Origin: Aldrovandia affinis
Lineage: Eukaryota; Chordata; Actinopteri; Notacanthiformes; Halosauridae
Reading direction: 5' to 3'
DNA length: 64,000 bases
Assembly (NCBI GenBank): GCA_029706075.1
Contig: JAINUG010000026.1
Coordinates: 5,536,674-5,600,673, forward strand
Shown here piece after piece: positions 24,716 to 36,700 of the stretch. The position numbers and the translations under genes are program-made. The notes beneath the pieces were generated by a model that was not told the origin of the DNA, did no database searches, and worked only from the letters and a program-made list of their open reading frames with translations. Within the stretch, counting starts at the first letter, position 1. The number at the start of each line of letters is the position of its first letter.

Positions 24716-27700
24716 GGGGGGGTGTGTCTAAATGTACTGGAAGCATTGTAGAGAATTACAGACACATTGTATAAAGAAAATATTGTAACTGTACAAAAGA
24801 TCTTATATTGGCTTCTGGAGAAAGAAGAGATGCTGAAGATGACATCAGGTTCAAGGAGGGTTACGTAGAAGGAAAGGTCCACTGTTCTCTGTTTAGAGAA
24901 CAATTCAAGCAAATAAAGCATAAATGTAAAAAATGTTCATCAAGATTCATGGCAAATCTTGGGAAGAACTTCTAATGCAAAAAAAGAACCTGTCATGACA
25001 TTTACATTACATTTTAAGCATTTAGCAGACACTCTTATCCAGAGCGACTTACAAGATGTGCATTTATACATGGTAAAAACAATCATAGTTCACGCAAGAG
25101 ATCAGTGCAGTAATACAGCGATAGACATCGTTGTAGGCAGCTGCATACCATACCTGTAACAGTTTTTTTGATTTTTTTGAAGGAGTAAGCAGGGATACAT
25201 ATACAAAAAGTATTAAACAAGTAGGCAGTGGTGATGACAATTGGCTAGATGTACAGAATTCAGTGGTAGTGGAGTCTGGAGTCATGAAACAGTAAAATAT
25301 TTAGAGTATGAAGACGATTCTTAAAATTATGATGAAGACCCCATAAAGTGAGAGAAGCAAGAATAACAAAGTCAATGAATATATTTAAACATAAATAACT
25401 TATCTGTGTAAGACATGACTGAATAAAGCAAATAATGTACGTGAAATAAATATTAATTTGGCGTACGGAGGAAGAAGAGACTACATTTGGGGAGCGAAGA
25501 GAAGAAGGAAAGGTCTTTTGTTTTCCATTTAGAAAACAATAAAGACAAATAAAAGCATAGGTGATAAAACACCCTTCATGATTCCTGACAAATCTTGTGA
25601 GGATTTTGAAATGCAAAAAAAGACAAAGAAACGAATACAAGTGCATGAAAAGGATTCTGGAAGAAAGTGCTGTGTGATTCAAAGAATCCTAAAATATTTA
25701 AATATGCATTAATACATTAGTAACTTTACATCCCAATGTGTTTTCTAGATCAGTACGTATATTGGTTAACCTTGAGTAACTTCACTAATCAAACATGAAC
25801 CCAATATAAAATGTAGAGAGATTGACACAAAACATTCTGCTGGAGGTTTGGAAGGTCAGAAAAGTCAGAGGCCGAGAGAACATATCTCGGATCAAAAGCA
25901 ATCAACTGCAGTTGCATTATAAATATCAAAATGTCTAATTCCAATGGCAATGGACTGAACACCAAGGCAAATGCAGGACTACTGAAATTGTGATTGGACC
26001 ATCCACCATTGAGCAGAATCAGTATCCGTCCAGACAACTGCTAAAAGCAGAAGCGGGAAAGACATTGTCCTTAACAAACTGGAGAGCTGCCCCAGTGTTG
26101 AGGGGTCTTCCTCCTTTGTGTGAAAGGCTTGTTATGGTATCAGTGACATCTCCCTTTGTTGAGAATGTGTCCAGATAGAAATTAGCCTCTGGATCTCTAT
26201 TGTATTAGACCACACACCTTTGTCTTTGTTCTCCTTCACATGTAATTTATCCACTACACATTCAACAAAGCCTAGCATTGCTGGGAATCCATTTCTAGTG
26301 CCATCAGACCCATTCAGAAGGAAAACAACATCCTTCTTGGCCATTTCATAATAAACTGATATAAATGAAGTTGTAGACAAATAACCCATCAACTCAAAAC
26401 TTATGGAAAATGTAATGCTATCGTACCCACAGCGTTATAATAAACAAGAATACATAGAGAAATAATTATATTTCATGAAATTGAAACGTAAACCCTTCTT
26501 AGTTGAAGTCAAGTATAAATTCCTAGTCAACGTCATTGACATAGTAATGCATTCCAAATCGAGAGTCAAAAATGATAACATTATTTTGGTTAACTAACAA
26601 CCTGGGCCCGTATTCACAAAGCATTTTAAGGGTAAAAGTTGGTCCTAACTGCGAAATTTAGGAGGAAGTCCGAAAAATAATGGGCGTGTCACTCATAAAT
26701 TTAGGACTAGGGGTTTGGGTTTGAGAGCTAAAAAGTCCAGGAGAAGTTAAAAGCAGCCAAGAGGACTTCTAAGTCGCTAAAGACCTACTCACGGCGATCC
26801 GAAAATCTGCTGCGGCCGGCAATCGTTGTCGCAATCGCGTCAACACTGGAGATATTGAATGATACAGAGCTCATAAAAGGTACAGCCTCAATCGCGAGGG
26901 TATTATATATATAATATTATATATATTATATATAGATACCCGCTGATTGTTTACGAGATGCAGACATGTAACCAATTGACTAGTCAGTATTCTTGGTTTC
27001 ATGTTAAATCAGTGACACGTAGCCTACATTTGTATTTTAGAATCTTTATTAGAATATAATAGGGGTGCATCGGATCATTTTTCGGATCAGCAAAAAAAAT
27101 AATAACGGGACCAAAGGCGCGTTTCCACCAAAAATTGCCTGGAACTATTTTCAAGGAATTGAACGAATGATCATTTCAGTTTTTCAATTTAAGTTATTTC
27201 ACTAAATCTTTATTCAAAACGCCTTAGGCGATTTAACTAGGGTGGTCTTATGCCTGAATTAATTTAATTTAAAAAAAGATAAAAGATAAAAGAATGTTTC
27301 AATTCTATTTAATTCGGTCGCGTTTCTCATGCCTCCATGAAAGGCATTTACCTGATGTTCAAATAAAACAGATATCTTCCAAGAAATTAATGAAAAATGT
27401 AAAAAGCAGAATTAGAACGGAAAGGCACTGACATACCTATAACGGTTGGTGCTTCAGTTGTCATACGGACAACTACGGTGTCAACAGAGGAAAGAAGCTG
27501 CTGTTGGATATTGGGCAGGTCACTGAATTCTGACACTGAAAGTGCGTAACTGGGATCATGGGAAATCTTTTGCAATTCTCTACTATCAGAGCTCCGTGTC
27601 CCAATTCCAAAGATCAACACTCCAAGTTCTTTCAGTGCAGAAGCTGGTGAATCTACATTATCGAAAGACCTTCCACCAGTCAGCAGAATCAGTATCTGAG

Positions 27701-30700
27701 GAACACCTTCCAGACGTCTGCTCCCAGCAGAAGCAGTAAAGACATTGTCCTTAACAAACTGGAGAGCTGCCCCAGTGTTGAGGGGTCTTCCTCCTTTGTG
27801 TTTAAGGTTTCTTATGGTAACATTGACATCTCCCTTTGTTGAATATGTGTTCAGATAGAAATGAGCCTCTGGATCTCTGCTGTACTGGACCACAGACACT
27901 CTGTCTTTGTTCTCCTCCACATTCAGTTTGTCCACTACTCTTTGAACAAAGTCTCGCATTGCTGGGAATCCATTTCTAGTGCCATCAGACCCATCCAGAA
28001 GGAACACAACATCCTTTTTGGCCATATCATAATCAACTGAGAAAAATTAAATTCAAGACATAGAATCGGTCAATTTAACACATATTGGATTATTTTATGC
28101 CATCAAATGCACCGAATTTTCACATGAACAGGAATGCACTGTATACTATATATATATATATATTCGGCTATGAATTCTAACTTAACATCATTGACATAGT
28201 AATGCATTCCAAATCGTCAGTCAAAAATGATAACATTATTTTGGCTAACTAACAACCTGATGTTCAAATAAAACAGATATCTTCCAAGAAATTAATGAAA
28301 AATGTAAAAAGCAGAATTAGAACGGAAAGGCACTGACATACCTATAACGGTTGGTGCTTCAGTTGTCATACGGACAACTACGGTGTCAACAGAGGAAAGA
28401 AGCTGCTGTTGGATATTGGGCAGGTCACTGAATTCTGACACTGAAAGTGCATAACTAGGATCATGGGAAATCTTTTGCAATTCTCTACTATCAGAGCTCC
28501 GTGTCCCAATTCCAAAGATCAACACTCCAAGTTCTTTCAGTGCAGAAGCTGGTGAATCTACATTATCGAAAGACCTTCCACCAGTCAGCAGAATCAGTAT
28601 CTGAGGAACACCTTCCAGACGTCTGCTCCCAGCAGAAGCAGTAAAGACATTGTCCTTAACAAACTGGAGAGCTGCCCCAGTGTTGAGGGGTCTTCCTCCT
28701 TTGTGTTTAAGGTTTCTTATGGTAACATTGACATCTCCCTTTGTTGAATATGTGTTCAGATAGAAATGAGCCTCTGGATCTCTGCTGTACTGGACCACAG
28801 ACACTCTGTCTTTGTTCTCCTCCACATTCAGTTTGTCCACTACTCTTTGAACAAAGTCTCGCATTGCTGGGAATCCATTTCTAGTGCCATCAGACCCATC
28901 CAGAAGGAACACAACATCCTTTTTGGCCATATCATAATCAACTGAGAAAAATTAAATTCAAGACATAGAATCGGTCAATTTAACACATATTGGATTATTT
29001 TATGCCATCAAATGCACAGAATTTTCTCATGAACAGGAATGCACTGTATACTATATATATATTCGGCTATAAATTCTTACTTAACATCATTGACATAGTA
29101 ATGAATTCCAAATCGTCAGTCAAAAATGATAACATTATTTTGGCTAACTAACAACCTGATGTTCAAATAAAACAGATATCTTCCAAGAAATTAATGAAAA
29201 ATGGAAAAAGTAGAATTAGAACGGAAAGGCACTGACATACCTATAACGGTTGGTGCTTCAGTTGTCATACGGACAACTATGGTGTCAACAGAGGAAAGAA
29301 GCTGCTGTTGGATATTGGGAAGGTCACTGAATTCTGACACTGAAAGTGCGTAACTAGGATCATGGGAAATCTTTTGCAATTCTCTACTATCAGAGCTCCG
29401 TGTCCCAATTCCAAAGATCAACACTCCAAGTTCTTTCAGTGCAGAAGCTGGTGAATCTACATTATCGAAAGACCTTCCACCAGTCAGCAGAATCAGTATC
29501 TGAGGAACACCTTCCAGACGTCTGCTCCCAGCAGAAGCAGTAAAGACATTGTCCTTAACAAACTGGAGAGCTGCCCCAGTGTTGAGGGGTCTTCCTCCTT
29601 TGTGTTTAAGGTTTCTTATGGTAACATTGACATCTCCCTTTGTTGAATATGTGTTCAGATAGAAATGAGCCTCTGGATCTCTGCTGTACTGGACCACAGA
29701 CACTCTGTCTTTGTTCTCCTCCACATTCAGTTTGTCCACTACTCTTTGAACAAAGTCTCGCATTGCTGGGAATCCATTTCTAGTGCCATCAGACCCATCC
29801 AGAAGGAACACAACATCCTTTTTGGCAATATCATAATCAACTGAGAAAAATTAAATTCAAGACATAGAATTGGTCAATTTAACACATATTGGATTATTTT
29901 ATGCCATCAAATGCACAGAATTTTCACATGAACAGGAATGCACTGTATACTATATATATATTCGGCTATAAATTCTTACTTAACATCATTGACATAGTAA
30001 TGAATTCCAAATCGTCAGTCAAAAATGATAACATTATTTTGGCTAACTAACAACCTGATGTTCAAATAAAACAGATATCTTCCAAGAAATTAATGAAAAA
30101 TGAAAAAAGTAGAATTAGAACGGAAAGGCACTGACATACCTATAACGGTTGGTGCTTCAGTTGTCATACGGACAACTACGGTGTCAACAGAGGAAAGAAG
30201 CTGCTGTTGGATATTGGGAAGGTCACTGAATTCTGACACTGAAAGTGCGTAACTAGGATCATGGGAAATCTTTTGCAATTCTCTACTATCAGAGCTCCGT
30301 GTCCCAATTCCAAAGATCAACACTCCAAGTTCTTTCAGTGCAGAAGCTGGTGAATCTACATTATCGAAAGACCTTCCACCAGTCAGCAGAATCAGTATCT
30401 GAGGAACACCTTCCAGACGTCTGCTCCCAGCAGAAGCAGTAAAGACATTGTCCTTAACAAACTGGAGAGCTGCCCCAGTGTTGAGGGGTCTTCCTCCTTT
30501 GTGTTTAAGGTTTCTTATGGTAACATTGACATCTCCCTTTGTTGAATATGTGTTCAGATAGAAATGAGCCTCTGGATCTCTGCTGTACTGGACCACAGAC
30601 ACTCTGTCTTTGTTCTCCTCCACATTCAGTTTGTCCACTACTCTTTGACAAAGTCTCGCATTGCTGGGAATCCATTTCTAGTGCCATCAGACCCATCCAG

Positions 30701-33700
30701 AAGGAACACAACATCCTTTTTGGCCATATCATAATCAACTGAGAAAAATTAAATTCAAGACATAGAATCGGTCAATTTAACACATATTGGATTATTTTAT
30801 GCCATCAAATGCACAGAATTTTCACATGAACAGGAATGCACTGTATACTATATATATATTCGGCTATAAATTCTTACTTAACATCATTGACATAGTAATG
30901 CATTCCAAATCGTCAGTCAAAAATGATAACATTATTTTGGCTAACTAACAACCTGATGTTCAAATGAAACAGATATCTTCCAAGAAATTAATGAAAAATG
31001 GAAAAAGTAGAATTAGAACGGAAAGGCACTGACATACCTATAACGGTTGGTGCTTCAGTTGTCATACGGACAACTACGGTGTCAACAGAGGAAAGAAGCT
31101 GCTGTTGGATATTGGGAAGGTCACTGAATTCTGACACTGAAAGTGCGTAACTAGGATCATGGGAAATCTTTTGCAATTCTCTACTATCAGAGCTCCGTGT
31201 CCCAATTCCAAAGATCAACACTCCAAGTTCTTTCAGTGCAGAAGCTGGTGAATCTACATTATCGAAAGACCTTCCACCAGTCAGCAGAATCAGTATCTGA
31301 GGAACACCTTCCAGACGTCTGCTCCCAGCAGAAGCAGTAAAGACATTGTCCTTAACAAACTGGAGAGCTGCCCCAGTGTTGAGGGGTCTTCCTCCTTTGT
31401 GTTTAAGGTTTCTTATGGTAACATTGACATCTCCCTTTGTTGAATATGTGTTCAGATAGAAATGAGCCTCTGGATCTCTGCTGTACTGGACCACAGACAC
31501 TCTGTCTTTGTTCTCCTCCACATTCAGTTTGTCCACTACTCTTTGAACAAAGTCTCGCATTGCTGGGAATCCATTTCTAGTGCCATCAGACCCATCCAGA
31601 AGGAACACAACATCCTTTTTGGCCATATCATAATCAACTGAGAAAAATTAAATTCAAGACATAGAATTGGTCAATTTAACACATATTGGATTATTTTATG
31701 CCATCAAATGCACAGAATTTTCTCATGAACAGGAATGCACTGTATACTATATATATATTCGGCTATAAATTCTTACTTAACATCATTGACATAGTAATGA
31801 ATTCCAAATCGTCAGTCAAAAATGATAACATTATTTTGGCTAACTAACAACCTGATGTTCAAATAAAACAGATATCTTCCAAGAAATTAATGAAAAATGG
31901 AAAAAGTAGAATTAGAACGGAAAGGCACTGACATACCTATAACGGTTGGTGCTTCAGTTGTCATACGGACAACTATGGTGTCAACAGAGGAAAGAAGCTG
32001 CTGTTGGATATTGGGAAGGTCACTGAATTCTGACACTGAAAGTGCGTAACTAGGATCATGGGAAATCTTTTGCAATTCTCTACTATCAGAGCTCCGTGTC
32101 CCAATTCCAAAGATCAACACTCCAAGTTCTTTCAGTGCAGAAGCTGGTGAATCTACATTATCGAAAGACCTTCCACCAGTCAGCAGAATCAGTATCTGAG
32201 GAACACCTTCCAGACGTCTGCTCCCAGCAGAAGCAGTAAAGACATTGTCCTTAACAAACTGGAGAGCTGCCCCAGTGTTGAGGGGTCTTCCTCCTTTGTG
32301 TTTAAGGTTTCTTATGGTAACATTGACATCTCCCTTTGTTGAATATGTGTTCAGATAGAAATGAGCCTCTGGATCTCTGCTGTACTGGACCACAGACACT
32401 CTGTCTTTGTTCTCCTCCACATTCAGTTTGTCCACTACTCTTTGAACAAAGTCTCGCATTGCTGGGAATCCATTTCTAGTGCCATCAGACCCATCCAGAA
32501 GGAACACAACATCCTTTTTGGCCATATCATAATCAACTGAGAAAAATTAAATTCAAGACATAGAATCGGTCAATTTAACACATATTGGATTATTTTATGC
32601 CATCAAATGCACAGAATTTTCTCATGAACAGGAATGCACTGTATACTATATATATATTCGGCTATAAATTCTTACTTAACATCATTGACATAGTAATGCA
32701 TTCCAAATCGTCAGTCAAAAATGATAACATTATTTTGGCTAACTAACAACCTGATGTTCAAATAAAACAGATATCTTCCAAGAAATTAATGAAAAATGTA
32801 AAAAGCAGAATTAGAACGGAAAGGCACTGACATACCTATAACGGTTGGTGCTTCAGTTGTCATACGGACAACTACGGTGTCAACAGAGGAAAGAAGCTGC
32901 TGTTGGATATTGGGAAGGTCACTGAATTCTGACACTGAAAGTGCGTAACTAGGATCATGGGAAATCTTTTGCAATTCTCTACTATCAGAGCTCCGTGTCC
33001 CAATTCCAAAGATCAACACTCCAAGTTCTTTCAGTGCAGAAGCTGGTGAATCTACATTATCGAAAGACCTTCCACCAGTCAGCAGAATCAGTATCTGAGG
33101 AACACCTTCCAGACGTCTGCTCCCAGCAGAAGCAGTAAAGACATTGTCCTTAACAAACTGGAGAGCTGCCCCAGTGTTGAGGGGTCTTCCACCCTTGTGT
33201 GAAAGGCTTCTTATGGTATTAGTGACATCTCCCTTTGTTGAATATGTGTTCAGATAGAAATGAGCCTCTGGATCTCTGCTGTACTGGACCACAGACACTC
33301 TGTCTTTGTTCTCCTCCACATTCAGTTTGTCCACTACTCTTTGAACAAAGTCTCGCATTGCTGGGAATCCATTTCTAGTGCCATCAGACCCATCCAGAAG
33401 GAACACAACATCCTTTTTGGCCATATCATAATCAACTGAGAAAAATTAAATTCAAGACATAGAATTGGTCAATTTAACACATATTGGATTATTTTATGCC
33501 ATCAAATGCATAGAATTTTATCATGAACAGAAATGGACTGTATACTATATATATATCTGGCTATAAATTCTTACTTAACATCATTGACATAGTAATGAAT
33601 TCCAAATCGTCAGTCAAAAATGATAACATTATTTTGGCTAACTAACAACCTGATGTTCAAATAAAACAGATATCTTCCAAGAAATTAATGAAAAATGTAA

Positions 33701-36700
33701 AAAGTAGAATTAGAACGGAAAGGCACTGACATACCTATAACGGTTGGTGCTTCAGTTGTCATACGGACAACTACGGTGTCAACAGAGGAAAGAAGCTGCT
33801 GTTGGATATTGGGAAGGTCACTGAATTCTGACACTGAAAGTGCGTAACTAGGATCATGGGAAATCTTTTGCAATTCTCTACTATCAGAGCTCCGTGTCCC
33901 AATTCCAAAGATCAACACTCCAAGTTCTTTCAGTGCAGAAGCTGGTGAATCTACATTATCGAAAGACCTTCCACCAGTCAGCAGAATCAGTATCTGAGGA
34001 ACACCTTCCAGACGTCTGCTCCCAGCAGAAGCAGTAAAGACATTGTCCTTAACAAACTGGAGAGCTGCCCCAGTGTTGAGGGGTCTTCCTCCTTTGTGTT
34101 TAAGGTTTCTTATGGTAACATTGACATCTCCCTTTGTTGAATATGTGTTCAGATAGAAATGAGCCTCTGGATCTCTGCTGTACTGGACCACAGACACTCT
34201 GTCTTTGTTCTCCTCCACATTCAGTTTGTCCACTACTCTTTGAACAAAGTCTCGCATTGCTGGGAATCCATTTCTAGTGCCATCAGACCCATCCAGAAGG
34301 AACACAACATCCTTTTTGGCCATATCATAATCAACTGAGAAAAATTAAATTCAAGACATAGAATTGGTCAATTTAACACATATTGGATTATTTTATGCCA
34401 TCAAATGCACAGAATTTTCTCATGAACAGGAATGCACTGTATACTATATATATATTCGGCTATAAATTCTTACTTAACATCATTGACATAGTAATGCATT
34501 CCAAATCGTCAGTCAAAAATGATAACATTATTTTGGCTAACTAACAACCTGATGTTCAAATAAAACAGATATCTTCCAAGAAATTAATGAAAAATTAAAA
34601 AGTAGAATTAGCACTGAAAGGAACTGACATACCTCTAATGCTTGGTGCTTCTGTTGTCATACGGACAACTATGGTGTCAACAGAGGAAAGAAGCTGCTGT
34701 TGGATATTGGGAAGGTCACTGAATTCTGACACTGAAAGTGCGTAACTAGGATCATGGGAAATCTTTTGCAATTCTCTACTATCAGAGCTCCGTGTCCCAA
34801 TTCCAAAGATCAACACTCCAAGTTCTTTCAGTGCAGAAGCTGGTGAATCTACATTATCGAAAGACCTTCCACCAGTCAGCAGAATCAGTATCTGAGGAAC
34901 ACCTTCCAGACGTCTGCTCCCAGCAGAAGCAGTAAAGACATTGTCCTTAACAAACTGGAGAGCTGCCCCAGTGTTGAGGGTCTTCCTCCTTGTGTTAAAG
35001 GCTTCTTATGGTATTAGTGACATCTCCCTTTGTTGAATATGTGTTCAGATAGAAATGAGCCTCTGGATCTCTGCTGTACTGGACCACAGACACTCTGTCT
35101 TTGTTCTCCTCCACATTCAGTTTGTCCACTACTCTTTGAACAAAGTCTCGCATTGCTGGGAATCCATTTCTAGTGCCATCAGACCCATCCAGAAGGAACA
35201 CAACATCCTTTTTGGCCATATCATAATCAACTGAGAAAAATTAAATTCAAGACATAGAATTGGTCAATTTAACACATATTGGATTATTTTATGCCATCAA
35301 ATGCACATAATTTTCTCATGAACAGGAATGCACTGTATACTATATATATATTTATATTCGGCTATGAATTCTTACTTAACATCATTGACATAGTAATGCA
35401 TTCCAAATCGTCAGTCAAAAATGATAACATTATTTTGGCTAACTAACAACCTGATGTGCAAATGAAACAGATATCTTCCAAGAAATTAATGAAAAATGGA
35501 AAAAATAGAATTAGAACGGAAAGGAACTGACATACCTATAACGGTTGGTGCTTCAGTTATCATACGGACAACTATGGTGTCAACAGAGGAAAGAAGCTGC
35601 TGTTGGATATTGGGAAGGTCACTGAATTCTGACACTGAAAGTGCGTAACTGGGATCATGGGAAATCTTTTGCAATTCTCTACTATCAGAGCTCCGTGTCC
35701 CAATTCCAAAGATCAACACTCCAAGTTCTTTCAGTGCAGAAGCTGGTGAATCTACATTATCGAAAGACCTTCCACCAGTCAGCAGAATCAGTATCTGAGG
35801 AACACCTTCCAGACGTCTGCTCCCAGCAGAAGCAGTAAAGACATTGTCCTTAACAAACTGGAGAGCTGCCCCAGTGTTGAGGGGTCTTCCTCCTTTGTGT
35901 TTAAGGTTTCTTATGGTAACATTGACATCTCCCTTTGTTGAATATGTGTTCAGATAGAAATGAGCCTCTGGATCTCTGCTGTACTGAACCACAGACACTC
36001 TGTCTTTGTTCTCCTCCACATTCAGTTTGTCCACTACTCTTTGAACAAAGTCTCGCATTGCTGGGAATCCATTTCTAGTGCCATCAGACCCATCCAGAAG
36101 GAACACAACATCCTTTTTAGCAATATCATAATCAGCTGAAAATATTAAATTCAATTGAACAGACTAATATTTTAATCTTAAACTTACAACTATAATTATA
36201 ACATATTTTATGCCATCAAATCAGAGAAAATCAGATTTTCACATGAATTTGATTGAAAAAGAATGCACTGCTGTTTTAATCTCGGAGCCTTGAGCATAGT
36301 CCAGCAGGATGACAGGAACTAACATAGTAACATCATTTATATTAAACAAAATTTACAAATTAGTCCAAATTGGATGGGTTTCATTTAAAATAAATAAAAC
36401 ATTATTTTGGAACACAACTAACAACCTTGATGAATAAAAACACAAATCAGCAAATATCTGTTCTTTGAAATTCTTTTTGAACTTCAAATAAAAGATTCAA
36501 TCAAATGATTATTTGTTTCACAAACTGGCTGAGAACCACACCCCGAATATACACGTGTGAAATTAACATAATGGTACAGTGATTAATTTAACTCACCTAA
36601 GCTTGTTCTGGTTGCCTGCTTGTGAGAAGCAACTGATAACAGTAATGGTTGTATAGGAGATGAGAGATCAGAAAATGTGAGACCAGAAAATGCATAACTT

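Larger units (their letters stand above)
27347..36135 (-). repeat. Tandem array of ten about 899-bp units
   Basis: Each unit is one 600-bp vWA exon plus about 299 bp of intron. Exon starts lie at 27437, 28342, 29241, 30140, 31038, 31937, 32836, 33735, 34633 and 35536. Introns share landmarks: a short TA tract followed by TTCGGCTATAAATTC, then GATAACATTATTTTGGCTAA and CCTGATGTTCAAATAAAACA. Near-identity extends into introns, so the copies are young or being homogenised. Confidence 0.96.

Noticed and set aside
27437-36135. CRISPR-like or satellite array because of regular spacing
   Set aside because: Units are about 899 bp, coding, with splice sites, in a vertebrate gene.
27387-36154. Each array open frame as a separate single-exon gene starting at MAKKDVVF
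   Set aside because: The Met codons lie inside exons, acceptor and donor sites frame each 600-bp block in phase 1, and two copies have ATT in place of ATG. They are exons of one gene.
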